From: Saprospiraceae bacterium
GTDB lineage: Bacteria; Bacteroidota; Bacteroidia; Chitinophagales; Saprospiraceae
DNA: 8,041 bases
Assembly (NCBI GenBank): GCA_017995875.1
Contig: JAGOIB010000016.1
Location: 20,383-28,423 of the forward strand
Direction: 5' to 3'
A program made the translations under genes and the position numbers. The notes under the pieces were generated by a model. That model was not told the DNA's origin. It made no database searches and saw nothing but the letters and a program-made list of their open reading frames with translations. Shown here one piece after another: positions 6,999-8,041 of the stretch. Within the stretch, counting starts at the first letter, position 1. Each line of letters begins with the position of its first letter.

Positions 6999-7739
6999 AT
7001 GGCTGAGATCGTCATTCAAACCAAAGACCTTTCTAAAAAATTTGGCCAGTTTACCGCTGTCAACGCCATTAGCTTTGAAGTTCAAAAAGGTGAAATTTTC
7101 GGTTTCCTTGGCGCGAATGGAGCCGGAAAGACCACTGCCATGAGGATGTTGTGTGGGCTTTCTATTCCGACCTCTGGTACAGCCAGGATTGCAGGGTATG
7201 ATGTCTATACACAAACAGAACAAATCAAGAAAAACATCGGCTACATGAGCCAGAAGTTTTCTTTGTATGAAGATCTGACCGTCATCGAAAATATCCGTTT
7301 TTTTGGTGGAATCTATGGATTGAGTTCTAGTCAGCTGCGACAAAAAACTGAAGAACTTATCAATCGCCTCGGACTGGAAAGTGAAACAAAAAAATTAGTG
7401 GCCTCCTTGCCCCTTGGATGGAAACAGAAATTATCCTTTTCTGTGGCTATACTCCACGAACCAAAAATTGTTTTTCTGGATGAACCTACAAGCGGAGTTG
7501 ACCCTGTGACGAGAAGGCAATTCTGGGACCTGATCTATGACGCTTCGGAAAAAGGCATCACCATCTTTCTCACTACACATTACATGGATGAAGCAGAATA
7601 TTGCAGCCGGGTTTCCATCATGGTGGATGGCCATATAGAAGCATTGGATACGCCATCACAATTGAAAAAACAATTTGATGTCCAATCCATCGATGAGGTA
7701 TTTTATCAACTGGCAAGGGGTGCAAAACGAGTGGACTAA
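6999..7739 (+). CDS. ABC transporter ATPase 2 (resembles the C-terminal half of YbhF)
   Basis: From ATG at 6999 this is a 246-residue nucleotide-binding protein. Walker A is GANGAGKT (38-45), the Q-loop YMSQKFSLY has Gln85, Walker B is VFLDE (158-162), the D-loop GVDP (166-169), and the switch TTHYMDEAEYC has His194. The signature motif is unusual: LPLGW (137-141) in place of LSGGQ, as in the second half of E. coli YbhF, recalled as LPLGF. The C-terminus SIDEVFYQLAR resembles the end of YbhF. The frame is open back to a TTG at 6963 inside ATPase 1, but the ATG at 6999, one base after that gene's stop, places the usual beta-strand start (IVIQTKDLSKKFG) correctly, so I chose it. Its partner is probably ATPase 1. 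It is followed 12 bp later by the permease gene. Confidence 0.93.
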   Translation: MAEIVIQTKDLSKKFGQFTAVNAISFEVQKGEIFGFLGANGAGKTTAMRMLCGLSIPTSGTARIAGYDVYTQTEQIKKNIGYMSQKFSLYEDLTVIENIRFFGGIYGLSSSQLRQKTEELINRLGLESETKKLVASLPLGWKQKLSFSVAILHEPKIVFLDEPTSGVDPVTRRQFWDLIYDASEKGITIFLTTHYMDEAEYCSRVSIMVDGHIEALDTPSQLKKQFDVQSIDEVFYQLARGAKRVD

Positions 7740-7751
7740 AAACGGCAGGAA

Positions 7752-8041
7752 ATGAAACAACTATTTACGTTCGTTAAAAAAGAATTTTATCATGTGCTCC
7801 GTGACCGGAGGACATTGTTGATTCTCTTTGGCCTTCCTGTCGTACAAATACTCATCTTTGGATTTGCGCTCACTAATGAAGTAAAAAACTCGAAGATCCT
7901 GATCATTGACCATGCAAGGGATATTGCATCGCAAGAGATCATTACCAAAATAGAAGCGAGCCATTATTTTGATATCGAACAATCCTTGTTGGCTGATCAG
8001 GAATTGGAGCAGGCATTTAGGGAAGGAAAAATAAAAATGGC
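7752..8041 (+). CDS. ABC-2 type transporter permease (partial, N-terminus only; YbhS/YbhR-like)
   Basis: ATG at 7752 opens a frame of 96 codons that continues past the right edge. The N-terminus MKQLFTFVKKEFYHVLRDRR is the cytosolic amphipathic segment typical of ABC-2 permeases. A first membrane helix follows at about 21-40 (TLLILFGLPVVQILIFGFAL), then the start of a large extracytoplasmic domain (NSKILIIDHARD, residues 46-57). E. coli YbhS and YbhR have the same opening, and the family is usually about 370-380 residues, so roughly three quarters lies outside the window. A purine-rich GGCAGGAA directly before the start could serve as a ribosome binding site. A second permease gene would be expected next, by analogy with ybhS-ybhR. 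Only the N-terminus supports the call, but the operon context is strong. Confidence 0.88.
   Translation, partial: MKQLFTFVKKEFYHVLRDRRTLLILFGLPVVQILIFGFALTNEVKNSKILIIDHARDIASQEIITKIEASHYFDIEQSLLADQELEQAFREGKIKM

Overview
The window comes from a member of the Bacteroidota. It carries the gliding-motility genes gldD and gldE next to ssb, and its promoters use the phylum-specific TAnnTTTG -7 element. Shine-Dalgarno sequences are weak or absent. The class or order cannot be fixed from the sequence alone. I see no rRNA, tRNA, CRISPR array, insertion sequence or phage gene.

Left part (1-2406, minus strand): an apparent operon ssb -> gldE -> gldD. It encodes single-stranded DNA-binding protein, a CNNM/CBS/CorC-type membrane protein (GldE), and the lipoprotein GldD, whose C-terminus runs off the left edge. 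ssb and gldE are 32 bp apart, and gldE and gldD overlap by an ATGA. gldE has no usable ATG and appears to start with TTG. A TATCTTTG -7 element lies just upstream of ssb.

Middle part (2407-3221): a divergent intergenic region, then a stand-alone SRPBCC (polyketide cyclase/dehydrase-like) gene on the plus strand. A 129-bp AT-rich regulatory region follows it. That region holds a 13-bp palindrome, an 8-bp-arm inverted repeat and a well-matched Bacteroidota promoter for the next gene.

Right part (3222-8041, plus strand): a tightly packed efflux locus of TetR regulator -> TolC-like outer membrane channel -> HlyD/YbhG-like periplasmic adaptor -> ABC ATPase 1 -> ABC ATPase 2 -> ABC-2 permease (cut by the right edge). 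It is organised like the Escherichia coli CecR/YbhG-YbhF-YbhS-YbhR system, with two differences: its own outer membrane channel is encoded in the cluster, and the two ATPase halves that are fused in YbhF are separate genes. Together these genes would form a tripartite exporter spanning both membranes, probably for small toxic compounds, controlled by the TetR protein.

Nothing here is clearly an undescribed system. The most interesting points are the complementary loss of motifs in the two ATPases, which predicts an obligate heterodimer with one degenerate ATP site, and the inverted repeat lying on the tetR -33 element.
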